DNA of 64,000 bases from Pseudomonadota bacterium (GTDB taxonomy: Bacteria > Pseudomonadota > Alphaproteobacteria > Caulobacterales > Caulobacteraceae). Shown in pieces: positions 43,974-53,302 of the stretch (positions are counted from its first letter, which is position 1; every line of letters begins with the position of its first letter). The notes under the pieces were generated by a model, which made no database searches, was not told the origin of the DNA, and saw only the letters and a list, made by a program, of their open reading frames with translations. Both the position numbers and the translations under genes were made by a program. The stretch covers positions 1 through 64,000 of the forward strand of contig JAKBBV010000002.1 in the NCBI GenBank assembly GCA_021808285.1, read 5' to 3'.

Positions 43974-45842
43974 ATGAGCACGAGCCAAGCATTGCGGACA
44001 TCGAGCCCGGCGGCGCGCCGTGTCGAGCCGCGCAAGTCCGAGCGTCCGGTCCTCCAGCTGGTCCGAAAGGTCGAGATCGATCGCAGCCGCGATGCCCTTC
44101 TCACTGAATTCGGCAAGACCACGCTTGAGGACCGGTACCTTCTTCCGGGCGAATCCTATCAGGATATGTTCGCACGCGTGGCCACAGCCTTTGCGGATGA
44201 CGCGGAACACGCTCAGCGCATCTATGACTACATCTCTCGCCTGTGGTTCATGCCTGCCACGCCGGTCCTATCCAATGGCGGCGCTAATCGTGGGTTGCCG
44301 ATCTCCTGTTTCCTGAACTCCGTGGGCGACTCGCTGGAAAGCATCGTCGGCACTTGGAACCAGAATGTCTGGCTGGCGGCGAACGGGGGGGGAATCGGCA
44401 CCTATTGGGGCGGGGTCCGCTCCATCGGTGAAAAGGTCAAGGGATCAGGGCAGACCAGCGGTATCATCCCGTTCATACGCGTTATGGACAGCCTGACCCT
44501 GGCCATCAGCCAGGGGTCGCTGAGGCGCGGCTCCGCGGCGGTCTATGTCGACGTCCACCACCCAGAGATCGAGGAGTTCCTCGAAATCCGTAAGCCGTCG
44601 GGTGATTTCAATCGCAAATCGCTCAACCTCCATCACGGAATCTGCATCACCGACGCCTTTATGGAGGCTGTGCGCGACGGGACATCGTTCTCCCTACTGT
44701 CGCCCAAGACGGGCGAGACGGTCCGCGACGTTGATGCCCGCGGCCTCTGGCAGAAAATCCTGGAACTGCGTCTCCAGACCGGCGAGCCCTATTTGATCTT
44801 CTCGGATACCGTGAACCGGGCCATGCCGCAGCATCAGAAGGACCTGGGCCTTAGGGTGCGCCAATCCAACCTTTGCTCGGAGATCGTGCTTCATTCCGGG
44901 CTTGACCATCTGGGGGAAGAGCGCACTGCCGTCTGTTGTCTCTCATCGGTGAACGCCGAATTCTTCACGGAGTGGCGCGAGGAGCCGCGCTTCATTGAAG
45001 ACATCATGCGTTTCCTCGACAATGTTCTGCAGGACTTCATCGACAGGGCTCCGCCCGAGATGAGGCCGGCCACTTACGCCGCTGCGCGAGAGCGTTCAGT
45101 GGGCTTGGGCCTCATGGGCTTCCACAGTTTCCTGCAAGGGCAGAACGTGCCCTTCGAGAGCGCGCTGGCCAAGTCCTGGAACATGCGCATCTTCAAGCAT
45201 CTGCGCCGTGGCTGCGATGCCGCCAGCAAGACGCTCGCCGAGGAGCGTGGGGCATGCCCCGATGCGGCCGAGCGTGGGGTGATGGAGCGATTTTCGCACA
45301 AGCTTGCGATCGCGCCGACGGCCTCCATCTCGATCATCTGCGGCGGAACGAGCGCCGGCATCGAGCCGATTCCAGCCAACATATACACCCATAAGACCCT
45401 GTCGGGATCGTTCGCTGTGAAGAACCCGTATCTCGAGACGATTCTGGAGGCGAAGGGCTACAACACTCCCCAGATCTGGGCGTCGATATTGGAGAACGAA
45501 GGTTCGGTTCAACATCTCGACTGCCTCAGCGAGGCCGAGAAGGAGGTCTACAAGACCGCCTTCGAGATCGACCAGCGCTGGGTCGTCGACCTGGCGGCCG
45601 ACCGGACTCCGGACATCTGCCAGTCCCAGTCGGTTAATCTCTTCCTGCCAGGCGATGTGGACAAGTGGGACCTCCACATGCTGCACTTCCAGGCCTGGGA
45701 GCGAGGCATGAAGAGCCTCTACTATCTGCGCTCCAAGTCCGTGCAGAGGGCAGCCTTTGCTGGCGCAGACATGGCGGCGCCAGCGCCGACCGCCCTGGAG
45801 ACGCCACGGACCGATTACGAGGAATGTCTCGCTTGTCAGTGA
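43974..45842 (+). CDS. nrdA: Ribonucleoside-diphosphate reductase, alpha subunit
   Basis: NrdA reduces ribonucleotides to deoxyribonucleotides with a radical supplied by NrdB. The 622-residue product has the active-site cysteine regions (PISCFLNSVGDS, NLCSEIVL), the radical-path tyrosine pair near the C-terminus (KSLYYLRS) and the terminal redox cysteines ECLACQ. It lacks an obvious N-terminal ATP cone: the catalytic region begins within about 50 residues. The ATG at 43974 follows a GGGGAAGGGG purine run. No nrdB follows, so the partner subunit must be elsewhere. Confidence 0.94.
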   Translation: MSTSQALRTSSPAARRVEPRKSERPVLQLVRKVEIDRSRDALLTEFGKTTLEDRYLLPGESYQDMFARVATAFADDAEHAQRIYDYISRLWFMPATPVLSNGGANRGLPISCFLNSVGDSLESIVGTWNQNVWLAANGGGIGTYWGGVRSIGEKVKGSGQTSGIIPFIRVMDSLTLAISQGSLRRGSAAVYVDVHHPEIEEFLEIRKPSGDFNRKSLNLHHGICITDAFMEAVRDGTSFSLLSPKTGETVRDVDARGLWQKILELRLQTGEPYLIFSDTVNRAMPQHQKDLGLRVRQSNLCSEIVLHSGLDHLGEERTAVCCLSSVNAEFFTEWREEPRFIEDIMRFLDNVLQDFIDRAPPEMRPATYAAARERSVGLGLMGFHSFLQGQNVPFESALAKSWNMRIFKHLRRGCDAASKTLAEERGACPDAAERGVMERFSHKLAIAPTASISIICGGTSAGIEPIPANIYTHKTLSGSFAVKNPYLETILEAKGYNTPQIWASILENEGSVQHLDCLSEAEKEVYKTAFEIDQRWVVDLAADRTPDICQSQSVNLFLPGDVDKWDLHMLHFQAWERGMKSLYYLRSKSVQRAAFAGADMAAPAPTALETPRTDYEECLACQ

Positions 45843-45866
45843 CGTCGGCGGTGTTGCCCTTGTCGC

Positions 45867-46271
45867 TCAGCCTGCGGTTGGGGAGCCAATGAGGCGGGTC
45901 TCGATCTCGATCTGACTGGTCAGAGACTTATGCACCGGGCATTTCTCCGCCACCCGCAGCAGATCCGCACGCTGTAGGTCAGAGAGATCGCCGACTAGCG
46001 CAATAGACACCGACAGCCGATAGACGCCGTTGAGTTCCGTATGGCTGACCTCAATCCTTGCATCCTTAAGCGGGATGGCCTTGCGACGGGCATACCAGTG
46101 CAAAGTCAGGCCTGTGCAGGCAGCCAGTGAAGCGTCGAGAATCTCGTGCGGATCGGGGCCGCCCAGATCTCCGCCGCGTTCCAGATCGAGGTCGGCGGCG
46201 AACAGATGGCGTCCGAAGTCGATAACCTGTTTCAGCGCGCCGCTCTGGGCGCGGTAGGACAGAATGACCAT
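45867..46271 (-). CDS. OsmC/Ohr-family peroxiredoxin-like protein
   Basis: The 134-residue protein has both conserved cysteines of the OsmC family: ASLAACTGLTLHWYARRK (about 56-73) and EKCPVHKSL (about 109-117). OsmC proteins reduce organic hydroperoxides in the cytosol. A GGPDPHEILDAS segment precedes the first Cys, placing it in the YhfA/OsmC branch rather than classical Ohr. It converges on nrdA with a 24-nt gap. Confidence 0.9.
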   Translation of the reverse strand: MVILSYRAQSGALKQVIDFGRHLFAADLDLERGGDLGGPDPHEILDASLAACTGLTLHWYARRKAIPLKDARIEVSHTELNGVYRLSVSIALVGDLSDLQRADLLRVAEKCPVHKSLTSQIEIETRLIGSPTAG

Positions 46272-46332
46272 CGGCGAGACTCCAATCCTTCGATGAATGC
46301 TCCTGGCGCGGCGGGTTAGACGCCCGCAGCTA

Positions 46333-47412
46333 TTAGCCACGCAACGCGTTAAGGCTCTCTCGCCGCGCTGCATGGCGCCCGCGTTCGGTGATAAAGCCGC
46401 TGATGAGGCGCGCCGGCGTGACGTCGAAGGCGGGGTTGGAGGCCGCGCTTCCGGTTGGCGCCGTCTCGATCTCAGCCAAGGCGCCATTGGCGAGACGCCC
46501 CCACATATGGGTGACTTCCCGCGGCGATCGCGACTCGATCGGAATCTCGTCGAGACCGCTCTCCAAGCTGAAATCGAAGGTCGAGAGAGGCGCGGCGACC
46601 CAGAACGGAACACCGGTATCGTGTGCGGCAAGCGCCTTGAGATAGGTGCCGATCTTGTTAGCGACGTCGCCGCGCGCGGTGATCCGATCCGCTCCCACTA
46701 AACAGAGGTCGACGTCCCCGCGTTGCATGAGATGGCCCCCGGCATTATCGGAGATCAGAGTGAACGGGACGCCCTGATGCCTCAATTCGAAAGCTGTTAA
46801 GGCCGCGCCCTGGTTGCGCGGCCGCGTCTCGTCGACCCAGACATGCAGATCGACGCCGCGCTCCTGGGCGACATAGACAGGGGCCAGAGCTGTTCCCCAG
46901 TCCACCGTCGCCAGCCATCCGGCGTTGCAGTGGGTCAAGACGTGGATCCGCTCGCCCTTCTTCGACGTCGCGATTTTGGCGATGATCTCAGCCCCGTTCT
47001 CGCCAATCGCGCGACAGGCGGCGACGTCTTCATCAGCCATGCGCACCGCCATGGCCCAGGCCGCCGCCTCGCGGGCAGGACTCGCCAAGGGAACAAGGTC
47101 GGCCATCGTTCGCTGCACGGCCCAGGCCAGATTCACCGCCGTGGGACGTGAAGCGACCAGGGCGGCGCTGGCGGCGAGGAGGTTCGAGTCGGTGGGATCC
47201 GCGCTCATTGCCAGGGCAAGACCAAAGGCCGCGGTCACGCCGATCAAAGGCGCGCCTCGCACCTGCATAGTCCCGATCGCCATCACGGCGTCGTCGAGGG
47301 TCGTCAGCCGGACGGTTCGGACCTCGTGTGGCAGGCGCGTTTGGTCAAGGATCTCCACCGCGCCGTCCGCCGCGGGCCAGATCGTGCGGGTCGGCTGCCC
47401 CTCGATCAACAC
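46333..47412 (-). CDS. mtnA: S-methyl-5-thioribose-1-phosphate isomerase
   Basis: MtnA isomerises MTR-1-P to MTRu-1-P in methionine salvage. The 359-residue product has VRGAPLIGVTAAFGLA, the catalytic cysteine in THCNAGWLATVDWGTA, DETRPRNQGAALTAFEL and the aspartate in VGADRITARGDVANKIGTY. The start is GTG at 47412, 6 nt after the acyl-CoA ligase stop. No other methionine-salvage gene is nearby. Confidence 0.95.
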   Translation of the reverse strand: MLIEGQPTRTIWPAADGAVEILDQTRLPHEVRTVRLTTLDDAVMAIGTMQVRGAPLIGVTAAFGLALAMSADPTDSNLLAASAALVASRPTAVNLAWAVQRTMADLVPLASPAREAAAWAMAVRMADEDVAACRAIGENGAEIIAKIATSKKGERIHVLTHCNAGWLATVDWGTALAPVYVAQERGVDLHVWVDETRPRNQGAALTAFELRHQGVPFTLISDNAGGHLMQRGDVDLCLVGADRITARGDVANKIGTYLKALAAHDTGVPFWVAAPLSTFDFSLESGLDEIPIESRSPREVTHMWGRLANGALAEIETAPTGSAASNPAFDVTPARLISGFITERGRHAARRESLNALRG

Positions 47413-47418
47413 GGCCGG

Positions 47419-49125
47419 TCAGACAGCCTCGTTCAGGGGCAGGCCGTCGCGCAGGGCGCGCTTGAGAAACTTTCCGCTGGCGTTTCGCGGCAGAGGCTCG
47501 TCGCGTAGCCAGATGTAACGCGGAATCTTGTGCTTAGCGATCAGGTCAGCACAGTGAGTCCTAAGGGCGATTCCGTCGGCCAACTGGCCCTCCCGTAGCA
47601 CCACTGCGGCGCCGACCTCCTCGCCCAGACGCTCGTCGGGCACGCCAAACACGCAGACCTCAGCCACGGCGGCGTGGCGATAGAGGGCCGCCTCCACCTC
47701 CGCGCAATAAACATTCTCGCCGCCGCGAAGGACCATGTCTTTCTTGCGATCAACGATGAAGATAAAGCCGTCCTCGTCCACGCGGGCGATGTCGCCGGTA
47801 TGAAGCCAGCCGTCCGTGATCGTCTCGGCGGTCGCTTCGGGGCGATTGAGATAGCCCTTGATCACCTGCGCGCCGCGCACCCAAAGCTCACCCGCTTCGC
47901 CCGGAGCCGCAGTCTCGCCATCATCGGTGACGCACTTGACCTCGAAGTCTGGCATCGCGGGTCCGGCGCTCGCCGGCTTGTCGACGAAGAAATCCGCCGC
48001 GACGGCCGTAATGATCCCGCAGGTTTCAGTCATGCCATAGCCGGTATTTGGCCGAGCTGTGGCCACGGACTCATCAATCTTCTGCACCAGGTCCGGCGGG
48101 AGCTGAGCGCCGCCGCCGCCGAGTGTTATCAGGCTCGACAGATCGTGTTTGGCGAAGTCTGGGTGGGTGATGAGCTCCCGCGACATGACAGGCACACCGC
48201 TCATCGAAGTCACACGTTCGCGCTCGATCAAGGTCAGGGCGGTCTTCGCGTCCCACCGGTACATCAGGACCAGTTTTCCCCCTGCGGCCGTGACAGCATA
48301 GGCGCCGCAATTGTTGGCCGTCACATGGAACAGCGGCGTTGTGAGGAGACCGACGGGGATGGGGATCGGCGCGTTCGGATCGGGCGCGACGCCTGTCGCG
48401 CGCGCCGTCGCGAGGGCTTGTACCTGCCCGGAAAAGCTCATGCTCATCAGGTTGGAGACGCAGCCGCGATGGGTCAGCTGTGCGCCCTTGGGGAATCCGG
48501 TCGTCCCAGAAGTATAGAAGATACAGGCATCATCGTCGGGGTCGATCTCGACCCCGGGGATGGCTCCCGGGGTCTCAAGCACGTCTTTGAAGTCTAGGAC
48601 ATGGTCGGGCCGCTGGGTGACGCGTGTCGCGACCAGCCGCGGGCCGCCCCCTCTGGCGAATGCCGGGCGCTCGAGGAAACGGACCAGTCGTTCGCCGTCG
48701 CAGAAGATGATCTTCGGGTCCGAGTCCTTGAGCACATAGTCGAGCTCTTCACCGACCCACCACGCGTTGTAGCCGACAACGGCGACGCCAAGGCACAGGC
48801 AGGCCCAGTATATCATGAGCCACTCGGGGTAGTTACGCATGGCGATGGCGATACGGTCACCGCGCCCGACACCTTGCGCGGTCAACCAGGCGGCGATGGA
48901 CGCCACGTCGGCGTGCGCCTGACCGTAGGTGATCCGTTCGTCTTCGTAGATAAGATACTCCCGGTCCGCGAAGGCGGCGGTGGAGAGCCAAAGCGCGCGT
49001 ACGTCGGGGGGCGCATGGCGGTAGGCGAGGATGTCCTGCCCCCTCACCCTGATACGGCTGATCTCGAAAGGGGCGCCAGGTCCCGTCAGCTCCGCCCAGG
49101 CCGCCTTAAGCTCCTTATAGTGCAT
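47419..49125 (-). CDS. AMP-dependent acyl-CoA synthetase/ligase
   Basis: The 568-residue adenylating enzyme has YTSGTTGFPKGAQLTH (P-loop), GYGMTETCG, the WLHTGDIARVDEDGF motif, RKKDMVLRGGENVY and the C-terminal catalytic lysine NASGKFLKRALR. It probably activates a medium/long-chain or aryl acid to its CoA thioester. The ATG at 49125 gives an MHYKELKAAW start. It forms a minus-strand run with an amidohydrolase upstream (25-nt gap) and mtnA downstream. Confidence 0.93.
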   Translation of the reverse strand: MHYKELKAAWAELTGPGAPFEISRIRVRGQDILAYRHAPPDVRALWLSTAAFADREYLIYEDERITYGQAHADVASIAAWLTAQGVGRGDRIAIAMRNYPEWLMIYWACLCLGVAVVGYNAWWVGEELDYVLKDSDPKIIFCDGERLVRFLERPAFARGGGPRLVATRVTQRPDHVLDFKDVLETPGAIPGVEIDPDDDACIFYTSGTTGFPKGAQLTHRGCVSNLMSMSFSGQVQALATARATGVAPDPNAPIPIPVGLLTTPLFHVTANNCGAYAVTAAGGKLVLMYRWDAKTALTLIERERVTSMSGVPVMSRELITHPDFAKHDLSSLITLGGGGAQLPPDLVQKIDESVATARPNTGYGMTETCGIITAVAADFFVDKPASAGPAMPDFEVKCVTDDGETAAPGEAGELWVRGAQVIKGYLNRPEATAETITDGWLHTGDIARVDEDGFIFIVDRKKDMVLRGGENVYCAEVEAALYRHAAVAEVCVFGVPDERLGEEVGAAVVLREGQLADGIALRTHCADLIAKHKIPRYIWLRDEPLPRNASGKFLKRALRDGLPLNEAV

Positions 49126-49150
49126 CCGCCGCGCTCCGCTTCTGCAGGTT

Positions 49151-50200
49151 TCAGATGTCCAGACGGTAGACGCGTCGCGCCGTCCCGCTGAAGAGACAAG
49201 CCTTCTCCTCAGCCGTCGCCCCAGAGGCAAGACGTTTCAGAGCGTTCCAGAGCACGTCATAGCTGCAGGACCCCAGGTCGACCGGGAAATTGCTCTCGAA
49301 CATACAGCGCTCCGGGCCGAACGCCTCGATACAGGTCTCCACATAGGGACGCCACTGGGTCGCCAAAATCTCAGACGAAGCTGCGGGGTTGCTCATGAAG
49401 GAAGGGAAGCCGCAAAAAGGCATGGCCAGACCGCCCAGCTTGACGTTCACTTTAGGCAGGTCCGACAGGGCGTGGATCGCCTCGCGCCATGCCGCGAAGC
49501 GCGCATCGCGCCTTCCCGCATAGGCTCCGATTCCCAGTGGCGTTCCGACGTGGTCGAGGATGATCGTCGTCTCCGGGAAGGCGCGGGCCAGATCAAGAAG
49601 CTCTGGCAATTGCGGCTCCAGAAGCCAGGCGTCGAAGGACAGCTCAAGCGGCGCCAGTTGGGCGAACCCCTCACGAAAATCTGGATCGAGGTATAGTCCC
49701 CCGGGGCGTCGGGCGAGGGGTCCGAGTACTGTCGGGTCCGGATCGTGCGAAGCGCTGTGGCGGATACCCTTGAATCGCTGGGGTGCTGCGGCCAGGTGCG
49801 CCTCAAGAACCTCCCGAACCCGGGCGCCCAGGGTCAGGTCGGCGTGGCCGACGATTCCAGCGCAGGCGCGGACCGCTCCGTAGAGCCCAGACGCGCTCAT
49901 GGCCGCGACACCGTTGACGAATTCGGTTTCTCCGACCGGCTTGAACTCCGGTGGGCCACCGGCCCGGTACATGGCGCCGCACTCGATAAAGACCGTGCCG
50001 ATGACGTGATGCCCGCGTCCAAGATCGGCGAGCAGCTCATCCAAGAGGTAACGGGGTGAGAGGCGGAGCAGCGCGTCGAAGCCGTGAGCGGTGGGCGTCG
50101 GGACGGGAGCTGAACGCCGATCCCAGAGGTGGTGATGCGGATCGATGATCTCGATTTCAGGGCTGAGAACCGGCTCCTGCTCGCTCGCACGTCCAGTCAT
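49151..50200 (-). CDS. Amidohydrolase-2 family metal hydrolase
   Basis: The 349-residue TIM-barrel hydrolase has the metal-binding IIDPHHHLWD, a CGAMY strand, GIRHSASHDPD, the DHVGTPLG histidine and the ESNFPVD aspartate near the C-terminus. This is the COG3618/ACMSD-like pattern of lactonases and decarboxylases. The ATG at 50200 has GGAGGACAG directly upstream. Proximity to an acyl-CoA ligase suggests catabolism of an aromatic or lactone compound, which is inference. Confidence 0.9.
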   Translation of the reverse strand: MTGRASEQEPVLSPEIEIIDPHHHLWDRRSAPVPTPTAHGFDALLRLSPRYLLDELLADLGRGHHVIGTVFIECGAMYRAGGPPEFKPVGETEFVNGVAAMSASGLYGAVRACAGIVGHADLTLGARVREVLEAHLAAAPQRFKGIRHSASHDPDPTVLGPLARRPGGLYLDPDFREGFAQLAPLELSFDAWLLEPQLPELLDLARAFPETTIILDHVGTPLGIGAYAGRRDARFAAWREAIHALSDLPKVNVKLGGLAMPFCGFPSFMSNPAASSEILATQWRPYVETCIEAFGPERCMFESNFPVDLGSCSYDVLWNALKRLASGATAEEKACLFSGTARRVYRLDI

Positions 50201-50351
50201 CTGTCCTCCAAAGTCCCTGACTCGCGCCTCTGACGGACGCCTCATCTCGCTCATGCCCGCGCACCTGCGCCCACGCAAGCCTGCCGCCGGGTCCGCTGCG
50301 CCTCTCTTCTCGCCTTGCGTCGCAACGACGCATCGGCGAAGGGATTGCGGC

Positions 50352-51251
50352 GTGCGCCTCGTCCTGACCCTTGTTTGCCGCGACTTCGACAGCCTGCAGC
50401 GTGCTCTGCCGGAGGGACTCGAGGCGATTGCCGCGGCTGGCGCTCCGGTTTCGGACATGAGGCAGCTTGGCGCAGGCGCCATGGATCTGTTCACGGAGGG
50501 CGCGGAGCCCACGCGGTTGGCCGCCGCCGCGCGGCGCGTTCTTGGGCGGCAGCCGGTCGACGTCTGCGTCCAGCCCGCCGAGGACCGCTTCAAACGCCTG
50601 CTCGTCGCCGACATGGATTCCACGATCATCAACTGCGAATGCCTGGATGAGCTAGCGGACCTTGCCGGCCAGGGTGCGGCTGTCGCCGCGGTGACGGCCC
50701 GCGCCATGTCCGGGGAGCTGGACTTTGAGGCGGCCCTCACCGAGAGGGTGCGACGCTTGGCCGGCGCCTCGTCCGATCTCCTCGACCGGGTCTGGCGCGA
50801 GCGTGTCGCACTCAGCGCCGGCGCACGGACCCTGGTTCAGACCATGGCGGCGGGAGGCGCCACCTGCGTGCTCGTCTCTGGCGGGTTCACCTTCTTCACG
50901 AGTCGGGTCCGTGAGGCGGCCGGCTTTGCAGATCACCGCGCCAATCGTCTTATCCTAGAGGATGGGCGGCTTACGGGGGAGGTCGCCCGCCCAATCCTGG
51001 GCCGCGAAGCCAAGTTAGAGGTCCTGAATGAAGAGTCGCGCCGCCTTGGCTTGCCGCTGGAGGCGACCCTGGCCGTGGGCGATGGGGCAAACGACTTGGC
51101 TATGATCGCTGCGGCCGGCCTGGGCGTCGCCTATCGCGCCAAGCCGATCGTCGCTGAAGCCGCGGACGCCCGGATCGATCACACGGACCTGACCGCCTTG
51201 CTCTATTTTCAGGGGATCGAGCAGTCACAGTTCGTGGTCGACGAACCATGA
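50352..51251 (+). CDS. serB: Phosphoserine phosphatase
   Basis: SerB hydrolyses phosphoserine to serine. The 299-residue protein has an ACT-like N-terminal domain (about 1-80) and a HAD core: the nucleophile motif VADMDSTIINCECLDELAD, SGGFTFFTSRV, and GDGANDLAMIAAAGLGVAYRAKP. The GTG at 50352 gives MRLVLTLVC, the family start; an in-frame ATG near 50250 would add non-conserved sequence. Its stop overlaps the next ATG. Confidence 0.95.
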   Translation: MRLVLTLVCRDFDSLQRALPEGLEAIAAAGAPVSDMRQLGAGAMDLFTEGAEPTRLAAAARRVLGRQPVDVCVQPAEDRFKRLLVADMDSTIINCECLDELADLAGQGAAVAAVTARAMSGELDFEAALTERVRRLAGASSDLLDRVWRERVALSAGARTLVQTMAAGGATCVLVSGGFTFFTSRVREAAGFADHRANRLILEDGRLTGEVARPILGREAKLEVLNEESRRLGLPLEATLAVGDGANDLAMIAAAGLGVAYRAKPIVAEAADARIDHTDLTALLYFQGIEQSQFVVDEP

Positions 51252-51931
51252 CCGGGCGCCTTGACCTGCCGCGAGCGCCGCGGGCCTGCGTCTTCGATAT
51301 GGATGGCGTGCTGACCGATACCGAGAGGCTGATGCTGGCGGCCATGGAGGAAGCCGCCCGGCGGGTCGGACGCGACATGCCATTCGCTGTCTTCCAGAGC
51401 ATGGTTGGCGCGCCGCGAGAACACAATCATCTGGTTCTGATCGAACATTTCGGGCCGGACTTCGACGTCGACGCCTGGGTCGCGGAGGTCGATGCTCGGG
51501 TCCAGCCGCAACTGCGCGGCGCGGCGCCGCTCAAGCCCGGTGTGCGCGACTTCATCGACTTCCTCAAAGCGCGCGGACTGCCGCTCGCCATCGCAACCTC
51601 CGCTGGAGAGGGCGCCGTACATCGTCAGTTGAGCGCGACCGGGCTCTTGCCGGCGTTCAGCGCGGTCGTCGTGCGAGGCGATTATGAACGGGGCAAGCCC
51701 AACCCGGACCCCTTTCTCCTCGCGGCGGAGCGGCTTGGGGTGGCGCCCCAGGACTGTCTGGCGCTGGAAGATTCGTATAACGGCGTGCGCGCCGCGGCGG
51801 CGGCCGGCATGATGACCATCATGATCCCGGACCTTCTGGTCCCGACGCCGGAGATCGCCGCATTGGCCCTCGCCGTGGTCGATGGGCTACCCCGGCTTCA
51901 GGCTTTGCTGGAGCCCTTGGCGCCGCCTTAA
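51248..51931 (+). CDS. HAD-superfamily phosphatase (beta-phosphoglucomutase-like)
   Basis: The 227-residue HAD hydrolase has motif I FDMDGVLTDTE, a helical cap, motif II ATSAGEG, the lysine in GKPNPDPFLLAAERLG and motif III EDSYNGVRAAAAAGM. This is the subfamily IA, variant-3 pattern of sugar phosphatases and phosphoglucomutases. The ATG overlaps the serB stop (ATGA). It may act on a small phosphorylated metabolite; the substrate is not assigned. Confidence 0.92.
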   Translation: MTGRLDLPRAPRACVFDMDGVLTDTERLMLAAMEEAARRVGRDMPFAVFQSMVGAPREHNHLVLIEHFGPDFDVDAWVAEVDARVQPQLRGAAPLKPGVRDFIDFLKARGLPLAIATSAGEGAVHRQLSATGLLPAFSAVVVRGDYERGKPNPDPFLLAAERLGVAPQDCLALEDSYNGVRAAAAAGMMTIMIPDLLVPTPEIAALALAVVDGLPRLQALLEPLAPP

Positions 51932-51932
51932 A

Positions 51933-52358
51933 TCAGGGATTGTGGGTCTCAATCGATTTTTGGGGGGGCGAGCGGGTCCACACTTGGCTTCTGCATAGCG
52001 GCCCCACCAGGCAACCGGTGAGTTTCAGGCGGTCGGGGCCTTCGGTTTCAAGCCGGGCGCGATAGGTCTTGCCGCTGCGGGGGCTGTAGACCCAGCCCTT
52101 CCACCTATTGTCCTGCTGGCGCTCCAGCCAGAGGATCTGTTTGCGCGGCGCGTCCGGCGTCGGGGCGAGGGCGAGGTTGACACTCGGCGGTGGGTCCGCC
52201 GCATCCTTGGGGAAGCCGCAGATCGCCGCCGCGCAGGCGACGATGCGCACCTCGCTCGCGCCGTCGGCCGTCATCCACACGCCGACAGGGTCTCCACCCG
52301 CGAGAGGGGCGAGCCCGAACAATGCAAGGCTGGAGGCGGCGGCAAGGCCAAGCGTCAT
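51933..52358 (-). CDS. Secreted DUF2147 protein
   Basis: The 141-residue protein has an N-terminal signal peptide (LGLAAASSLALFGLAPLAGG) and a DUF2147 domain: DPVGVWMTADGASEVRIVACAAAICG, a KGWVYSPRSGKTYRARL strand and LKLTGCLVGPLCRSQVW. Four cysteines in the mature part could form disulfides. DUF2147 proteins are small periplasmic beta-barrels of unknown role. The ATG at 52358 follows AGGAGA. Confidence 0.88.
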   Translation of the reverse strand: MTLGLAAASSLALFGLAPLAGGDPVGVWMTADGASEVRIVACAAAICGFPKDAADPPPSVNLALAPTPDAPRKQILWLERQQDNRWKGWVYSPRSGKTYRARLETEGPDRLKLTGCLVGPLCRSQVWTRSPPQKSIETHNP

Positions 52359-52574
52359 TTAGGGTCTCCTGAACGCGATTGTCGCCCGAGTCCTCTCCAG
52401 GCTCTGAGCCATCAGGGAGATTTCGCCGCGAACAAGTGACCCGGCCCGCCCCCTCTCGCCGCCATATGGGGCTTTTACGGGGCGGCCAACACCTACAGAT
52501 CGATGAAACTGGCCTAGCCCGGAGGATGGAGCACGATTTGCGTCACGTTCCGCTAGTCGCTTTGCGGTCGGCCA

Positions 52575-52890
52575 GGCGTCGGGATTGGCCGGAACGACGC
52601 CCTCGGGCGCGGTCTTGGGACTGAGTTCATAGTACGGGGACGAGATCGACCGGACGGGCGCGATCGTCCGATGGCTCGTCCAGAAGACGAGGTTGGCCAT
52701 CGGCTGCGCGCACCGATGGTTTGGAGGCTTATCGGCTGTAATCGCGTTGAGCTTGGCCGGATCCAACACATAGCCCTCGAACGGGGCGTTGGTTTCCTGG
52801 GACGGTGTGAAGGCAAGACCGGCTTGGAACCGAATCTCATGGGAGGCGAGAGGCAGCCCTGCAGCGCTTGGGATAGGGCGGCGGTGGACC
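52575..52890 (-). pseudogene. Possible remnant of a minus-strand gene
   Basis: This is the coding-like core of the interval. The reading (HEIRFQAGLAFTPSQETN, LDPAKLNAITADKPPNHRC, YYELSPKTAPEGVVPANPD) could not be matched to a known family. A neighbouring frame reads DPEPHLTSIPGPPPPYPK and stops near the point where this frame becomes coding-like, consistent with a frameshift. The evidence is composition and readability only. Confidence 0.25.
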
Positions 52891-53182
52891 GGGTATCGAC
52901 GTCAGGTGCGGTTCAGGGTCTCCGACGTGGCGATGCGCGAAATCTGCGCCGGGCGCCGTCCGTTAGTCGGACAGAGAGATCGCCAAGGCTGTAGCGCCCA
53001 GAACCCATCCAAAGAATGACGCGATCGCAAACGCCCCAAACCCCAAAGGGACGGGAAGTAGGCCATGCCTGGGTTCAACCTGGCGCTGCTACGGCGTCTC
53101 GACCGTGAGGCCGGCGCGGATCAGCGAAGGACGCCGATGTGGGGAATTCCGAGCCTGTGTGTGTTCTGGGACAATGAGCTCG

Positions 53183-53200
53183 AATGAAAAAGTTTTCATT
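53183..53200. promoter_or_regulatory. 18-bp palindrome upstream of the RND operon
   Basis: AATGAAAA and TTTTCATT form a perfect inverted repeat with an AG spacer, about 103 bp before the RND permease start. It sits in the only AT-rich stretch of the region and would suit a dimeric repressor or the local response regulator. Confidence 0.45.
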
Positions 53201-53302
53201 GGCTTCGCAATCGCAAAATCGCGAGAGAGGCCGTCGACCGGCCGGACGTCTTGTCCTCTTGCCGGGCCCTTCATCGAGACGCCGGTGCAGATCTAGTCCG
53301 CC

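Larger units (their letters stand above)
52359..53302. other. Long interval without a secure gene; possible decayed gene on the minus strand
   Basis: 944 nt separate the DUF2147 gene from the RND operon. On the minus strand a frame is open from about 52890 down to 52359. Its first part (about 52856-52575) has G/C-rich third positions and a protein-like reading (AGLAFTPSQETNAPFEGYV, ANLVFWTSHRTIAPVRS), but it lacks an ATG start and an in-frame stop lies just upstream. The later half loses coding bias. A degraded gene with a frameshift is the best reading. Nearer the RND gene there is only the palindrome at 53183-53200. Confidence 0.4.
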
